A DNA stretch of 14,981 bases, from NCBI GenBank assembly GCA_016880695.1, contig JAEHCY010000060.1, positions 1-14,981 of the forward strand, given 5' to 3'. Below the pieces are notes generated by a model, which saw only the letters and a list, made by a program, of their open reading frames with translations, was not told the DNA's origin and did no database searches. Source of the stretch: Chromatiaceae bacterium (GTDB taxonomy: Bacteria; Pseudomonadota; Gammaproteobacteria; Chromatiales; Chromatiaceae). Shown piece after piece: positions 1-8,438 of the stretch. The position numbers and the translations under genes were made by a program. Numbering within the stretch: the stretch's first letter is position 1; each line of letters begins with the position of its first letter.

Positions 1-225
1 ACCCCAAGGACGTGCGCCGAGCATTGTAGCGTTTTCACAAAGCCCTGACTTCCCTTCCTCAACGGCTTCCTCAACGGCTGCGGCCAATCGCCGCGAGTGG
101 CCCGAGCGCCGGCTGCCTCGCGGCGAGTCCTTCAAACCAATCCAGGTCCAGATAGACAGACGAAGGGGCGAACGCGGACTGCACGTGGCGATCGGGTCGC
201 GCAGCCTGTTGATTGCGCACCCATT
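1..225. other. intergenic region without a convincing gene
   Basis: This 225-bp stretch lies beyond the stop of the RNB nuclease gene and reaches the window edge. I see no tRNA and no coding frame I trust; the plus-strand open frame that begins here runs antisense into the nuclease gene. On the minus strand, reading out of the window, there is a possible -10 hexamer TACAAT (complement of 23-28) without a good -35. It could belong to a promoter of a gene beyond the edge. Confidence 0.4.
54..77. repeat. perfect 12-bp tandem duplication
   Basis: The unit CTTCCTCAACGG occurs twice in direct contact, at 54-65 and 66-77, with no mismatch. It lies downstream of the 3' end of the RNB nuclease gene. 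No reading frame is evident across it. It may be a simple slippage duplication; no function is implied. Confidence 0.75.
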
Positions 226-2046
226 TCAGTCGCGGGCACGGAAATAACAGGTCAGCGCCGGCAGATCGAGCTCTCTTGGCACCAGTTTGACCAGATCGTT
301 GAGGACCGGATCGGAGCGCAACCGAACCTTCGCCTCCAGGGCAAGCTCCGCGATGAGCAGGGTGGCCTTCTGCCCGTCCTTCTCCACCACCGTGCCCATG
401 CCCCGCCAGCCGGGATGATCACGCAGGTAGACCAGCTTCCAGTGCTGGTTAGAGAGACGCTCCGCCCGCCGCAGGTTCCCCCCTGCGGTCTCCGCTCCGC
501 CAACCCGTTCGCTGACCTCCGCCCGGCTTAGAAGCACCCCCCCGCCCAGGTGGGCCCGGAGCTGCTGATGCACTAGGAGATCGGAGTAGCGGCGCAGGGG
601 ACTGGTGGCGCGGGTGTAGCACGGAATCCCCAACCCGAAGTGAGGCTCCGCCTCCACCGAGAGCCGTGTCGGCCGGAATTGCTTACGGTAGGCATACATG
701 GCCGCAAGATCCGCTGGCGATTCCAGTCGCTCGGGCGCGGGCTGAGTGGCGAAGGGGATGGGGATCTCCCGCTCGAGGCAATAGCGCGCCACCGCCTCCC
801 CCGCCATCAGCATGGCATCGGTCACCAGATCCAGACTCTGCAGGCGTGGTAGCGGTCGCAGACGGACCTCCCCGCCCACCAGACGGACACTCACCTCGGG
901 CAGTTCGATGCGCGCGGCATTGCGGCTGTAACGGCGTTCGCGGAAAGTGCGTGTGAGCCGGTACAACGAGCGAAACGGCTCCTCATCGAGGCGGCCTTCC
1001 GCCTCCTCGTAGCTGATCCGCTGCACCCGCAACCAGCTGGGAACAATCTCGACGTCCACCGGTTCGGCATCCGCGTTGAGGCGCAGCCCCACGGACAGGG
1101 CCGGCGAGGGCGCCTGCAAACCGAGCCCGAGCGCCTCCGTCAGCGCCTCCGGCAACATGTTCACGGTGCACTCGGGGAGGTAGAGATTCGCCCCGCGGGC
1201 GCGTGCTTCGCGGTCGAGATCCGAGTCGGGCCCCGCCAGAGCGGCCACATCGGCCACATGCACCCAGATCCGATCCCCATCGAGGCTGATGGCGTCGTCA
1301 GGATCGCGGTTGCCCTCGTCGTCGATGGCGAATGCCTCCAGGTGGGTGAGATCGCGGCGTCCCGCGGTCGGCAGCTCGGGGAGCGGCAGCCTGGGGTCTT
1401 CCAGGGATACCCCCAGGCGCCCCGGATAGGGGTTGTGATTGGGCGCCCAATAACCCGAGGCCACCAGAAGACGATGGGCGTTCTCCCGGCTCTCCTCGTG
1501 ACCCAGGGCTTGGAGGATACGACTGCGGTCGGCGCGCCCCAGCGCCAGGGCTTCCACCTCCCGCAGCCGGTCCCGATCGCTCTCCTCGAGGGCGGCCCGG
1601 CCCAGGCGCTCGAGAAACTCACCGCGGTCCCGCTCGGCCGCCTCCTTCGCCGCCTGGGCGGTGAGATCGCGGCTCACCGCCTCGGGCGTGCGAACCGCGA
1701 TCGCCTCCGGGGTTCCCGAGAAATACAGCCCCTCCGCCACCCGCTGCCAGGCGCACCAGGCCGTGACCGGAGAGAACGCATCGAACATCAGCTCGGCGAG
1801 CTCCTGGAGCCGGGAGTCGGTCCCTTGCAGAAGCTCCCAGGCCGTTTGCAGGTCACCCTCGCGCGAAGTCAGCTCGCTCAGGCTGCGCAGCGGCCCGGGG
1901 TGGAGGAGCTGGATATCCTTCGCGCGGACCTTCTTGGTCTGGCTACCCTCCAGCTCGATCTCGATTTTCTCGCCCACGACCAAAACGCGGGCCGGACGGG
2001 TCTTGTAGAGCACCAGGCTGTCGGCCCGGATCGGGCTCATGGTCAT
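226..2046 (-). CDS. RNB-domain (RNase II/R family) exoribonuclease
   Basis: Probable 3'-to-5' hydrolytic exoribonuclease of the cytoplasm. About 606 residues. The RNB catalytic core starts near residue 240 with the motif AIDDEGNRDPDDAIS, whose aspartates match the Mg-binding cluster of RNase II. It continues through a WVHVADVAA block and ends near 477-496 with YTRATSPLRRYSDLLVHQQL, the conserved RNB C-terminal signature. The N-terminus (about 1-60) resembles the small beta-barrel of RNase II-like proteins, and the roughly 90 residues after the RNB core are probably S1/OB-like. It is shorter than classical RNase R and closer to the RNase II-like subgroup. Two ATGs compete: 2046 and 2040. A weak GAG-type ribosome site (TAGAGATTG) precedes both. 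The gene is divergent from ygfZ. Family membership is sure; which subgroup, and therefore the gene name, is not. Confidence 0.93.
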   Translation of the reverse strand: MTMSPIRADSLVLYKTRPARVLVVGEKIEIELEGSQTKKVRAKDIQLLHPGPLRSLSELTSREGDLQTAWELLQGTDSRLQELAELMFDAFSPVTAWCAWQRVAEGLYFSGTPEAIAVRTPEAVSRDLTAQAAKEAAERDRGEFLERLGRAALEESDRDRLREVEALALGRADRSRILQALGHEESRENAHRLLVASGYWAPNHNPYPGRLGVSLEDPRLPLPELPTAGRRDLTHLEAFAIDDEGNRDPDDAISLDGDRIWVHVADVAALAGPDSDLDREARARGANLYLPECTVNMLPEALTEALGLGLQAPSPALSVGLRLNADAEPVDVEIVPSWLRVQRISYEEAEGRLDEEPFRSLYRLTRTFRERRYSRNAARIELPEVSVRLVGGEVRLRPLPRLQSLDLVTDAMLMAGEAVARYCLEREIPIPFATQPAPERLESPADLAAMYAYRKQFRPTRLSVEAEPHFGLGIPCYTRATSPLRRYSDLLVHQQLRAHLGGGVLLSRAEVSERVGGAETAGGNLRRAERLSNQHWKLVYLRDHPGWRGMGTVVEKDGQKATLLIAELALEAKVRLRSDPVLNDLVKLVPRELDLPALTCYFRARD

Positions 2047-2081
2047 CAATCTCTACCGCTCTCACGCAGATCGTGGGTGGC

Positions 2082-2109
2082 TTGGCTCACACAGGGCTTC
2101 GGGTATCAT
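2082..2109 (+). promoter_or_regulatory. candidate sigma70 promoter for ygfZ
   Basis: TTGGCT (2082-2087) and TATCAT (2104-2109) are separated by 16 bases, with 4 of 6 and 5 of 6 matches to consensus. It lies about 70 bases before the ygfZ start. On the opposite strand the same place offers TATGAT (complement of 2105-2110), a possible -10 for the divergent nuclease gene but with no good -35. Sequence match only. Confidence 0.45.
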
Positions 2110-2180
2110 AGCGACTCACAGCGCCCATGGCGCCACTGCATCTCACCCCGCTGTCGGCGAAGCAACCCTAAGAGCCCCCA

Positions 2181-3227
2181 ATGAATAGCGAATGGCAGGC
2201 CTTTCTCATCTCCCAGTCGGCGCAAATCGACCACAGGGGTAGGGTGCATTTCCCGGCCTCTCCTCCGAGCGCTCCCTGCGCCCTGATGGACCTCTCCCAC
2301 CTCGGACTGATCTCCGTAAGGGGAGAGGACGCCGGGAGCTTTCTCCAGGGCCAGCTCACCAACGACGTGCGCGAGCTGTCCCTGGAGCACAGCCACCTCA
2401 GCAGCTATTGCAGCCCAAAAGGCCGCATGCTCGCCTTTTTCCGGTTGCTCCGGCGAGACGAGGAGTACCTCATCCAACTACCCCGCGCCAAGGTGCAGTT
2501 GATCCTCGAGCGCCTGCGCCTGTTCGTGCTGCGGGCGCGGGTAACCTTGGAGGACGCCAGCGATCGCCTCGCCGGCCTCGGTATCGCCGGGCAGTGCGCG
2601 GAGGCGCTCCTGGGGACGGACTTCGATCCGCTGCCCGCCCTGGCCAACAACGCCGTCCACCGGGGACCCCTGACCCTGATTCGCATGCCCGGGCCGACCC
2701 CCCGCTTCGAGCTTCTCGGACCACCCCCCAAGCTCGCGGAGGAATGGAGGCGCCTCGCCCCGCCCGCGGTACCCGGCAATGCCGATTTCTGGTCCCTGCT
2801 CGAGATTCGCGCCGGCATTCCGAGCGTACACGCCGAGACCACCGACGCCTTCGTGCCGCAGATGGCCAACCTGCATCTGATCGACGGCCTGAGCTTCACC
2901 AAGGGCTGCTACGCCGGTCAGGAGGTGGTGGCCCGCATACAGTACCTCGGGCGGCTGAAACGGCGGATGTACCTGGCCGAGGTCGAGAGCCCCGCGCCAC
3001 CAAGCCCCGGAGACGAGCTCTTCTCCCCTCGTAGCGAATCCGGGCAAGGGACCGGCCGCATCGTCGATGCCCAACCCGCTGGGGAGAACCGCTACGAGCT
3101 CCTAGCGGTGGTGGAGGTCGAAGCGGCCGAGGGCGGCGATGTGCGCCTCGGCGAGAACGGGCCCCTGCTACGCTGGCTACCGCTCCCCTATCCCTTTCCT
3201 GACGAGCCCATAGGCGCCACCCACTAG
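2181..3227 (+). CDS. ygfZ: folate-binding tRNA-modifying/Fe-S protein YgfZ
   Basis: Cytoplasmic folate-binding protein related to glycine cleavage T-protein. In E. coli, YgfZ supports a subset of Fe-S enzymes, including the radical SAM tRNA methylthiotransferase MiaB. The 348-residue product carries the family signature KGCYAGQE at residues 241-248, with the key cysteine at 243, followed by the VVARIQYLGRLKRR block. The N-terminal LSHLGLISVRGEDAGSFLQG segment (residues 38-57) and the following QLTNDVRE are also typical. The start MNSEWQAFL fits homologues; the ribosome site is weak (AAGAG, about 7 bases upstream). It is divergent from the RNB nuclease and convergent with lysS. Family call is secure; in vivo clients are inferred from E. 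coli. Confidence 0.95.
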   Translation: MNSEWQAFLISQSAQIDHRGRVHFPASPPSAPCALMDLSHLGLISVRGEDAGSFLQGQLTNDVRELSLEHSHLSSYCSPKGRMLAFFRLLRRDEEYLIQLPRAKVQLILERLRLFVLRARVTLEDASDRLAGLGIAGQCAEALLGTDFDPLPALANNAVHRGPLTLIRMPGPTPRFELLGPPPKLAEEWRRLAPPAVPGNADFWSLLEIRAGIPSVHAETTDAFVPQMANLHLIDGLSFTKGCYAGQEVVARIQYLGRLKRRMYLAEVESPAPPSPGDELFSPRSESGQGTGRIVDAQPAGENRYELLAVVEVEAAEGGDVRLGENGPLLRWLPLPYPFPDEPIGATH

Positions 3228-3232
3228 CGCCT
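3212..3232 (+). terminator. possible hairpin at the end of ygfZ (weak)
   Basis: AGGCGC (3212-3217) pairs with GCGCCT (3227-3232) around a 9-base loop that includes the ygfZ stop codon. No T-run follows, so this is at best a weak or Rho-assisted 3' structure. Confidence 0.25.
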
Positions 3233-3451
3233 GCTGGGCAGACCTGCTGATCGCCGTTCCAACGCTCGGAGCCGGCGAGAGATTCCTTATCCCTCCGGGA
3301 GAGTGTCCCAGCCCGTGCTGAGCTCCATCCGGGGGTAAGGACGCATTCTCACCCTCTGACTAAGCGCCGTTCGCCCCGAATAGACCGCAGATCTGCCGTA
3401 TCGAGGGACAAGTAAGCCGAAAGGGAGGAATCCGGGTTAATCCTCAACCGC
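3228..3451. other. convergent intergenic region ygfZ/lysS
   Basis: This 224-bp gap lies between the 3' ends of ygfZ (+) and lysS (-). I find no credible small gene and no hairpin with a T-run. It contains a perfect 10-bp palindrome, GCAGATCTGC, at 3387-3396. Where transcription from either side stops is not clear from sequence. Confidence 0.5.
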
Positions 3452-4945
3452 TTACTCTGGCCGCATGTGTGGAAACAAGAGCACATCACGAATGGAGGGC
3501 GCGTCGGTGAACAGCATCACCAGCCGGTCGACGCCGATGCCCTCCCCGGCGGTGGGCGGCATGCCGTGCTCGAGGGCGCGGACGTAGTCGGCGTCGAAGT
3601 GCATGGCCTCCTCGTCGCCCGCCTCCTTTGCCTGGACCTGCTGGCGGAAGCGCTCCGCCTGGTCCTCCGCATCGTTGAGCTCGGAGAAACCGTTGGCGAT
3701 CTCCCGGCCGCCGACGAACAGCTCGAAGCGCTCGGTAACGAAGGAATCGGCATCGCTGCGGCGCGCCAGCGGCGAGACCTCGGTCGGATAGTCGGTGATG
3801 AAGGTGGGATCCTCCAGCTGGGCCTCCACCGTCTTCTCGAAGATCTCGAGCTGCACCTTACCCAGTCCGTAGCTTGGCTTTAACGCGATCCCGAAACGCC
3901 CGGCCACCGCGCGCGCGCGGCCGAGATCGTCGAGGTCCGCGGGCGAAAGCGCTGGATTGAACCGAGCGATGGCCTCCTTGACCGTCAGGCGGGCAAAGGG
4001 TCGGCCAAAATCGTAGCGCCTGCCCTGGTGCTGGATGTCGGTGGCGCCATGGATCTCCAGGGCCAACCGGCGCAGCATGTCCTCGGTGAGGTTCATGAGG
4101 TCGCGATAATCGGCATAGGCCTGGTAGAACTCCAGCATGGTGAACTCGGGGTTGTGCTGGGTGGAGATCCCTTCATTGCGGAAGTTGCGGTTGATCTCAT
4201 ACACCCGCTCGAACCCCCCGACGATGAGCCGCTTGAGGTAAAGCTCGGGGGCAATACGCAGGTAGAGCTGCATGTCGAGCGCGTTGTGGTAGGTGATGAA
4301 GGGGCGCGCCGCCGCCCCGCCCGGGATGACCTGCATCATGGGCGTCTCCACCTCCAGGAATCCCTGCTGATTCAGATAGTTCCGTATAAACTGCACGATC
4401 TGGGTGCGGGTGCGGAAGGTCTCCCGGGCGGCCTCGTTCATGATCAGGTCCAGATAGCGCTGGCGGTAGCGGCTCTCCTGATCGGTGAGGCCGTGGAACT
4501 TCTCCGGAAGGGGCCGTAGCGCCTTGGCCAGCAGACGAATCGCATCGACCTTCACCGACAGCTCCCCGGTCTTGGTCTTGAACAGCACCCCCTCGGCACC
4601 AACGATGTCGCCAATGTCGAGGTCCCGCTTGAAGGCATCGTAGCCGCCCTCGGGCAGATTGCCCTGCTGCACAAAGAGCTGGATGCGACCGGAGAGGTCC
4701 TGCAGATGGGCGAAGCTCGCCTTGCCCATCACCCGGCGGCTCATCAGGCGGCCGGCCACCTTGACCCGAAGTGCCTCACCCTCGAGCGCCCCGGCGGTCT
4801 TCTCGCCATACTCCGCGTGCAGTTCCCCGGCAATCACGTCGCGGCGGAAGTCGTTGGGAAAGGCCACACCCTGCTCGCGCAGTTGCTGCAGCTTGCCGCG
4901 CCGTTGGGCGATGAGGCGGTTCTCGTCGAGCGTCTGATCGTTCAT
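3452..4945 (-). CDS. lysS: lysyl-tRNA synthetase, class II
   Basis: Charges tRNA-Lys with lysine using ATP. The 497-residue product has an N-terminal anticodon-binding OB-fold (about residues 60-135) and a class II catalytic core. Motif 1 lies near FLEVETPMM (about 196-204). Motif 2 is [20 protein letters not shown] (about 255-274). Motif 3 is [12 protein letters not shown] (about 467-478). Length matches E. coli LysS (505). I chose ATG 4945 (MNDQTLDEN) because it aligns with homologues. A GTG at 4996 would add 17 residues that look like intergenic sequence. The ribosome site is poor (AGG about 11 bases upstream). It lies 64 bases downstream of prfB on the same strand, the same order as E. 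coli prfB-lysS, so co-transcription is likely. Confidence 0.97.
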   Translation of the reverse strand: MNDQTLDENRLIAQRRGKLQQLREQGVAFPNDFRRDVIAGELHAEYGEKTAGALEGEALRVKVAGRLMSRRVMGKASFAHLQDLSGRIQLFVQQGNLPEGGYDAFKRDLDIGDIVGAEGVLFKTKTGELSVKVDAIRLLAKALRPLPEKFHGLTDQESRYRQRYLDLIMNEAARETFRTRTQIVQFIRNYLNQQGFLEVETPMMQVIPGGAAARPFITYHNALDMQLYLRIAPELYLKRLIVGGFERVYEINRNFRNEGISTQHNPEFTMLEFYQAYADYRDLMNLTEDMLRRLALEIHGATDIQHQGRRYDFGRPFARLTVKEAIARFNPALSPADLDDLGRARAVAGRFGIALKPSYGLGKVQLEIFEKTVEAQLEDPTFITDYPTEVSPLARRSDADSFVTERFELFVGGREIANGFSELNDAEDQAERFRQQVQAKEAGDEEAMHFDADYVRALEHGMPPTAGEGIGVDRLVMLFTDAPSIRDVLLFPHMRPE

Positions 4946-5009
4946 ACCGGGATCAACCTGAGGCTTGTGAGGATGCTGCCGGGGGCTGGTTCCCACCCGG
5001 CGGGGGTTG

Positions 5010-6108
5010 TCAGAGTCCCTGCTTAAGACTCGCCTCGATCAGGGGGTCCAACCCGCCGTCGAGCACCGCCTGGGTGTTGCCCAGCTCCACCCCGGTGCGC
5101 AGGTCCTTGATGCGGGACTGGTCGAGGACGTAGGAGCGGATCTGGCTGCCCCAACCGATATCGGCCTTGCTCTCCTCCACCGCTTGCTGCTCGGCACGGC
5201 GTTTCTGGATCTCCAGCTCATAGAGCTTCGCCCGCAGTTGCTTCATCGCCTGATCGCGGTTTTGGTGCTGGGAGCGCTCGTTCTGGCACTGGACCACGAT
5301 GTTGCTCGGCGCGTGGGTGATGCGGACCGCCGAGTCGGTGCGGTTCACGTGCTGGCCACCGGCGCCGCTGGCGCGGTAGGTATCGACGCGCAGATCGGCC
5401 GGGTTGATCTCAATCTCGATCGAGTCGTCGAGCTCCGGCGAGACGAACACGGAGGCGAACGAGGTATGCCGCCGATTGCCCGAATCGAAGGGGGACTTGC
5501 GCACCAGCCGGTGCACGCCGGTCTCGGTGCGCAGCCAGCCGAAGGCGTAGGGGCCTTCGAAGCGCACGGCGGCACTCTTGATCCCCGCGACATCGCCGGG
5601 GGAGACCTCCATCATCTCGGTTTTAAACCCATGCTGCTCGCCCCAGCGCAGGTACATCCGCAACAGAATCTCCGCCCAGTCCTGCGCCTCGGTGCCGCCG
5701 GAGCCAGATTGGATGTCGAGAAAGGCGTTGTTGGCATCCGTCTCGCCGCTGAACATGCGTTGGAATTCGAGCCGCTCGACCTTCGCCTCGAAATCCCTGA
5801 GGTCAGCGGCCACCGATCCGACGGTAGCGGTGTCGTCCTCCTCTACGGCCAGGCCGATAAGATCCCCGGCGTCGGTGAGGCCACCCTCCAACTCATCGAG
5901 GGTGGAGACCACGGCCTCTAGTCCCGCGCGCTCCCGGCCCAGGGCCTGGGCCCGCTCGGGCTGACTCCAGAGGGTGGGATCTTCGAGCTCGCGCAGGACC
6001 TCGGTGAGGCGATCGCGCTTGTCGGCGTAGTCAAAGATACCCCCTGAGGGACGCCACGCGCCCCTTGAGGTCTGCAATCTGATTGAGGATGGGATTGATG
6101 TCTTCCAT
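5010..6108 (-). CDS. prfB: peptide chain release factor 2 (programmed +1 frameshift)
   Basis: RF2 recognises UAA and UGA stop codons and triggers peptide release. Translation starts at ATG 6108 with GGAG 5 bases upstream. It reads 25 codons (MEDINPILN...LRGYL), meets UGA at 6033-6031, shifts +1, and resumes with Asp at 6032 (FDYADK is the shifted frame around the junction). The joined protein is 365 residues, the same as E. coli RF2. The stop-recognition tripeptide SPF falls at 205-207 and the catalytic GGQ at 250-252, the E. coli positions. Residue 246 is alanine, as in most bacteria, not the threonine of E. coli K-12. Expression is expected to be autoregulated: low RF2 slows termination at the internal UGA and favours the shift. 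It is not a pseudogene. Confidence 0.98.
6030..6045 (-). promoter_or_regulatory. prfB programmed +1 ribosomal frameshift site
   Basis: On the coding strand the site reads AGGGGG TAT CTT TGA C. An internal Shine-Dalgarno-like AGGGGG (6045-6040) is followed by a 3-base spacer, the slippery codon CUU (6036-6034), UGA (6033-6031) and a C in the weak-termination context. This is the same arrangement as the characterised E. coli prfB site. tRNA-Leu is expected to slip from CUU to UUU, giving GAC as the next codon. Confidence 0.97.
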
Positions 6109-6230
6109 GGATACTCCGAAAGGCGATGTGAGGGGACGTGATGCCCGGGTGTGGCGGTTAGCGCCGGTTGGGAAGCCTCGGTCCCCGCAGAACCCGGGGG
6201 CATCGGCCACCAACGGCTCGACGGCAGGGA

Positions 6231-7172
6231 TCAGGCGGCCCGGGCGGAGGTCTTCGCAGCCGCGGGGGCTTCGGATCCCGGCGCGAATACCTCGAAGAGC
6301 CGCTGCAGGAAACCCCGCAGCTCCAATACCATGAGGGCGAAATCCGCGTCGAACAGGGCGGCGGCATCCTCACCCCCCGACTCCGACGCCTCCTCGACCA
6401 CCAGGTCGGTGAAACGCAGGCGCCGGATCGCGAGATCATCACCGAGGATACAGCTCAGCCGGTCGCTCCATTCTACCGCCAGACGAACCACGAGCTTTCC
6501 TGCCTCGAGGTGGGTGCGAATCTCCTCTCCTGTAAGATCCTGTCGGCGACAGCGCACCACCGCCCCCTGCTCCTCGGGATCGCGCAGCTCGCACTCGCTG
6601 CCGATCAGGAAATCGGCCGGCGCCGAGCCCTGGCGCACCCACTCGGTGAGCACCCCAGAGACGGGCTCGGACGACTCCGGCGGCTTAACCGGCAGGGAAC
6701 CGAGGCCCTGTCGCAGGAGGCTGACCAGATCCTCCGCCCGGCGCCGCGAGGATGCATCGACGATCAGCCACCCGGCCTGGGGGTCGATATAGCAGTAGAT
6801 CCGGGTGGAGCGGGTGAAGGCCTTGGGCAGCAACTCCCCGACCAGGTCCTCTCGCAGCCGTTGCCGCTCCCGGCGACCGACCTCCCGCACCTCCTCGGCC
6901 TGAATCGCCTCCACCCGCTCGGCCAGCACCTCATTCACCACCGAGGCCGGCAACAACCGCTCTTGCCGTTGGGCGCAGAGCATGAAGCACCCATTGGCAG
7001 CGTGCACCAACGCCTGGCCGGGCTCCCCGAGGGGCGGATACCAGCCGAGGGAGAACAGATCCAGCCCGCCGCAGGGCCGGAAGCCGTGCCCGGCGAGGGC
7101 ATCCTCGATGTCCGCGGCGGTATGACCGAACGCCTCGGTGAGCCGGAAGAGCTGCAGATTCTTAAACCACAT
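6231..7172 (-). CDS. rdgC: recombination-associated protein RdgC
   Basis: RdgC is a nucleoid-associated, ring-shaped dimeric DNA-binding protein that limits RecA-driven recombination in E. coli. The 313-residue product begins MWFKNLQLFRL, the highly conserved family start, and has the LFSLGWYPPLG segment near residue 40 and a central STRIYCYIDPQAGWLIVDAS block. Length is close to E. coli RdgC (303). The last 20 residues are an Ala/Ser-rich tail that is probably disordered. ATG 7172 is preceded by AGAGGA at a rather long distance of 11 bases. An upstream extension of the frame has no family resemblance. It sits 88 bases downstream of the yihY-like gene and 122 bases upstream of prfB, all on the minus strand. 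No strong terminator was seen between these genes, so partial co-transcription is possible. Confidence 0.96.
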   Translation of the reverse strand: MWFKNLQLFRLTEAFGHTAADIEDALAGHGFRPCGGLDLFSLGWYPPLGEPGQALVHAANGCFMLCAQRQERLLPASVVNEVLAERVEAIQAEEVREVGRRERQRLREDLVGELLPKAFTRSTRIYCYIDPQAGWLIVDASSRRRAEDLVSLLRQGLGSLPVKPPESSEPVSGVLTEWVRQGSAPADFLIGSECELRDPEEQGAVVRCRRQDLTGEEIRTHLEAGKLVVRLAVEWSDRLSCILGDDLAIRRLRFTDLVVEEASESGGEDAAALFDADFALMVLELRGFLQRLFEVFAPGSEAPAAAKTSARAA

Positions 7173-7260
7173 CGCGCTTATCGTCCTCTTATCAGCACAG
7201 GAAAATCGTAACCGCCCGAGGCTCCTCGAGCGAGAAAACGTTGTCGTCCCAGGGAAAACC

Positions 7261-8154
7261 TCAGGTGGAGAAACCGTCCTCGGGTCCGCCCTCCATCGGC
7301 GGCCGGCGCTCGAACTCGGCAATCACCTGGGCACCCAAGAGCAGGATCACGGCCGCCAGCTCAAAGCTCAGCAGCACCACCACGGCGGTAGCCAGGGAAC
7401 CATAGACCAGATTCACCAGGGATAGGGAGCGGAAATACCACACCAGCACCCGGCGGGCAATCTCCCACAGCACAGAGGCCACCACCCCGCCGATCAGGGC
7501 ATGGCGCCAGGCGATGCGACCCACCGGCATGATCAGGTACAGGGCTGTCAGCAGCAGGATCATGCCCATCACCCCGAGCAGGTACAGCAACCCCGGCGAA
7601 AGGTGACTGGGGTCCAGCACCAGGCCGAACAACTCGATGCGCTGCTCGCCCAGGGCCTCCAGAGCACCGCTGATAAAGCTGATCAGCAGCAGTCCCGCCC
7701 CAATCAGCGTGATGAACACGAAGGGGATCAGGGCCGAGATCACCGCGTGGCGCCGGTGGATCGCCACGCGGCGAAAAAAGATCACCGACATGGCGTTTTC
7801 CAGCACCGTGAACGCCATGGTGGAGAAAAAGACCAGGATCAGCATGCCCACCCAGCCCACAATCTCGCGGTTGCGCAGGAAGCTCTCCACATGCAGGAGC
7901 AGGGCATCGGCAACGGTGGGAACCAGCAGGTTGAGCTCGTTGCGCATGATAGTCAGGAGCTGAGTCTCCGGAACCACCTGCGAGAGCCCGATGAGCAGCA
8001 GCATGAGAAGCGGGACGATGGAGAGCAGCATGTAGTAGGCCACCGCTCCCGAGAGCAACAATCCCTGGTTGCGCCGGAAGCTCACCAGGACCTGCTTGAG
8101 GAACTGACCGCTCCGGTGGCTCAGGGTCTCGAGGTTCGGCAGGATGCTCAGCAC
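7261..8154 (-). CDS. YihY/BrkB-family inner membrane protein
   Basis: Polytopic membrane protein of the YihY (BrkB, formerly 'RNase BN') family; its biochemical role is not established. There are about six hydrophobic segments, near residues 31-58, 99-122, 138-163, 187-210, 217-238 and 251-278. Family features are the AVAYYMLLSIVPLL segment in the first helix and YGSLAT at about 251-256 in the last. The C-terminus is short and hydrophilic. The frame is open up to a TTG at 8274 (337 residues), but residues before VLSILPNLET look unlike the family. I chose GTG 8154 (297 residues, near E. coli YihY at 290). No candidate start has a good ribosome site; GTGs at 8169 and 8196 are alternatives. A possible -10, TATAGT (complement of 8308-8313), lies upstream. 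Confidence 0.88.
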   Translation of the reverse strand: MLSILPNLETLSHRSGQFLKQVLVSFRRNQGLLLSGAVAYYMLLSIVPLLMLLLIGLSQVVPETQLLTIMRNELNLLVPTVADALLLHVESFLRNREIVGWVGMLILVFFSTMAFTVLENAMSVIFFRRVAIHRRHAVISALIPFVFITLIGAGLLLISFISGALEALGEQRIELFGLVLDPSHLSPGLLYLLGVMGMILLLTALYLIMPVGRIAWRHALIGGVVASVLWEIARRVLVWYFRSLSLVNLVYGSLATAVVVLLSFELAAVILLLGAQVIAEFERRPPMEGGPEDGFST

Positions 8155-8438
8155 GGATGGGGGTTGCACTACAGCCAAACTCGGGGCACCGATCACAGGT
8201 CGCCAGGCAGCCGGCGCCTCGGATGTGGTGGTGGGATCGCCGCGTCGCCGATGGGCCCCCAACCGGGGACTCAAGAGACCCGCATCATCTTACCCGCCAT
8301 GCCTAACACTATAAAGCCGAGATCCGCGGCCACGACCTCAGAGCTCGTGAACGAATCTGTTGCGCGACCCGATGGGCTCAGGGGATTCGCTGCGAGGTAA
8401 CTGTGCTCGGGCCACGCGCGACATTTCTTCCCACCCTC

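Noticed and set aside
1258..2184. 308-codon plus-strand open frame opposite the RNB nuclease
   Set aside because: The RNB core motifs on the minus strand explain this sequence; the plus-strand product has no recognisable feature.
5007..5921. 304-codon plus-strand open frame opposite prfB
   Set aside because: It is antisense to RF2, which has full-length conserved sequence there.
6031..6108. Separate 25-codon peptide or broken prfB
   Set aside because: The frameshift site is canonical and the joined product matches RF2 residue for residue in position, so this is the first part of prfB, not a separate gene or a disruption.
6168..7211. 347-codon plus-strand open frame opposite rdgC
   Set aside because: It mirrors rdgC and shows no motif; rdgC is unmistakable.
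8271..8300. Nine-codon upstream ORF before the YihY-like gene
   Set aside because: There is no ribosome site and it is too short to judge; noted only as context for the start problem.
7501..8400. 299-codon plus-strand open frame opposite the YihY-like gene
   Set aside because: The product is rich in Gln, His and Asp, the antisense image of hydrophobic helices. No domain is visible.
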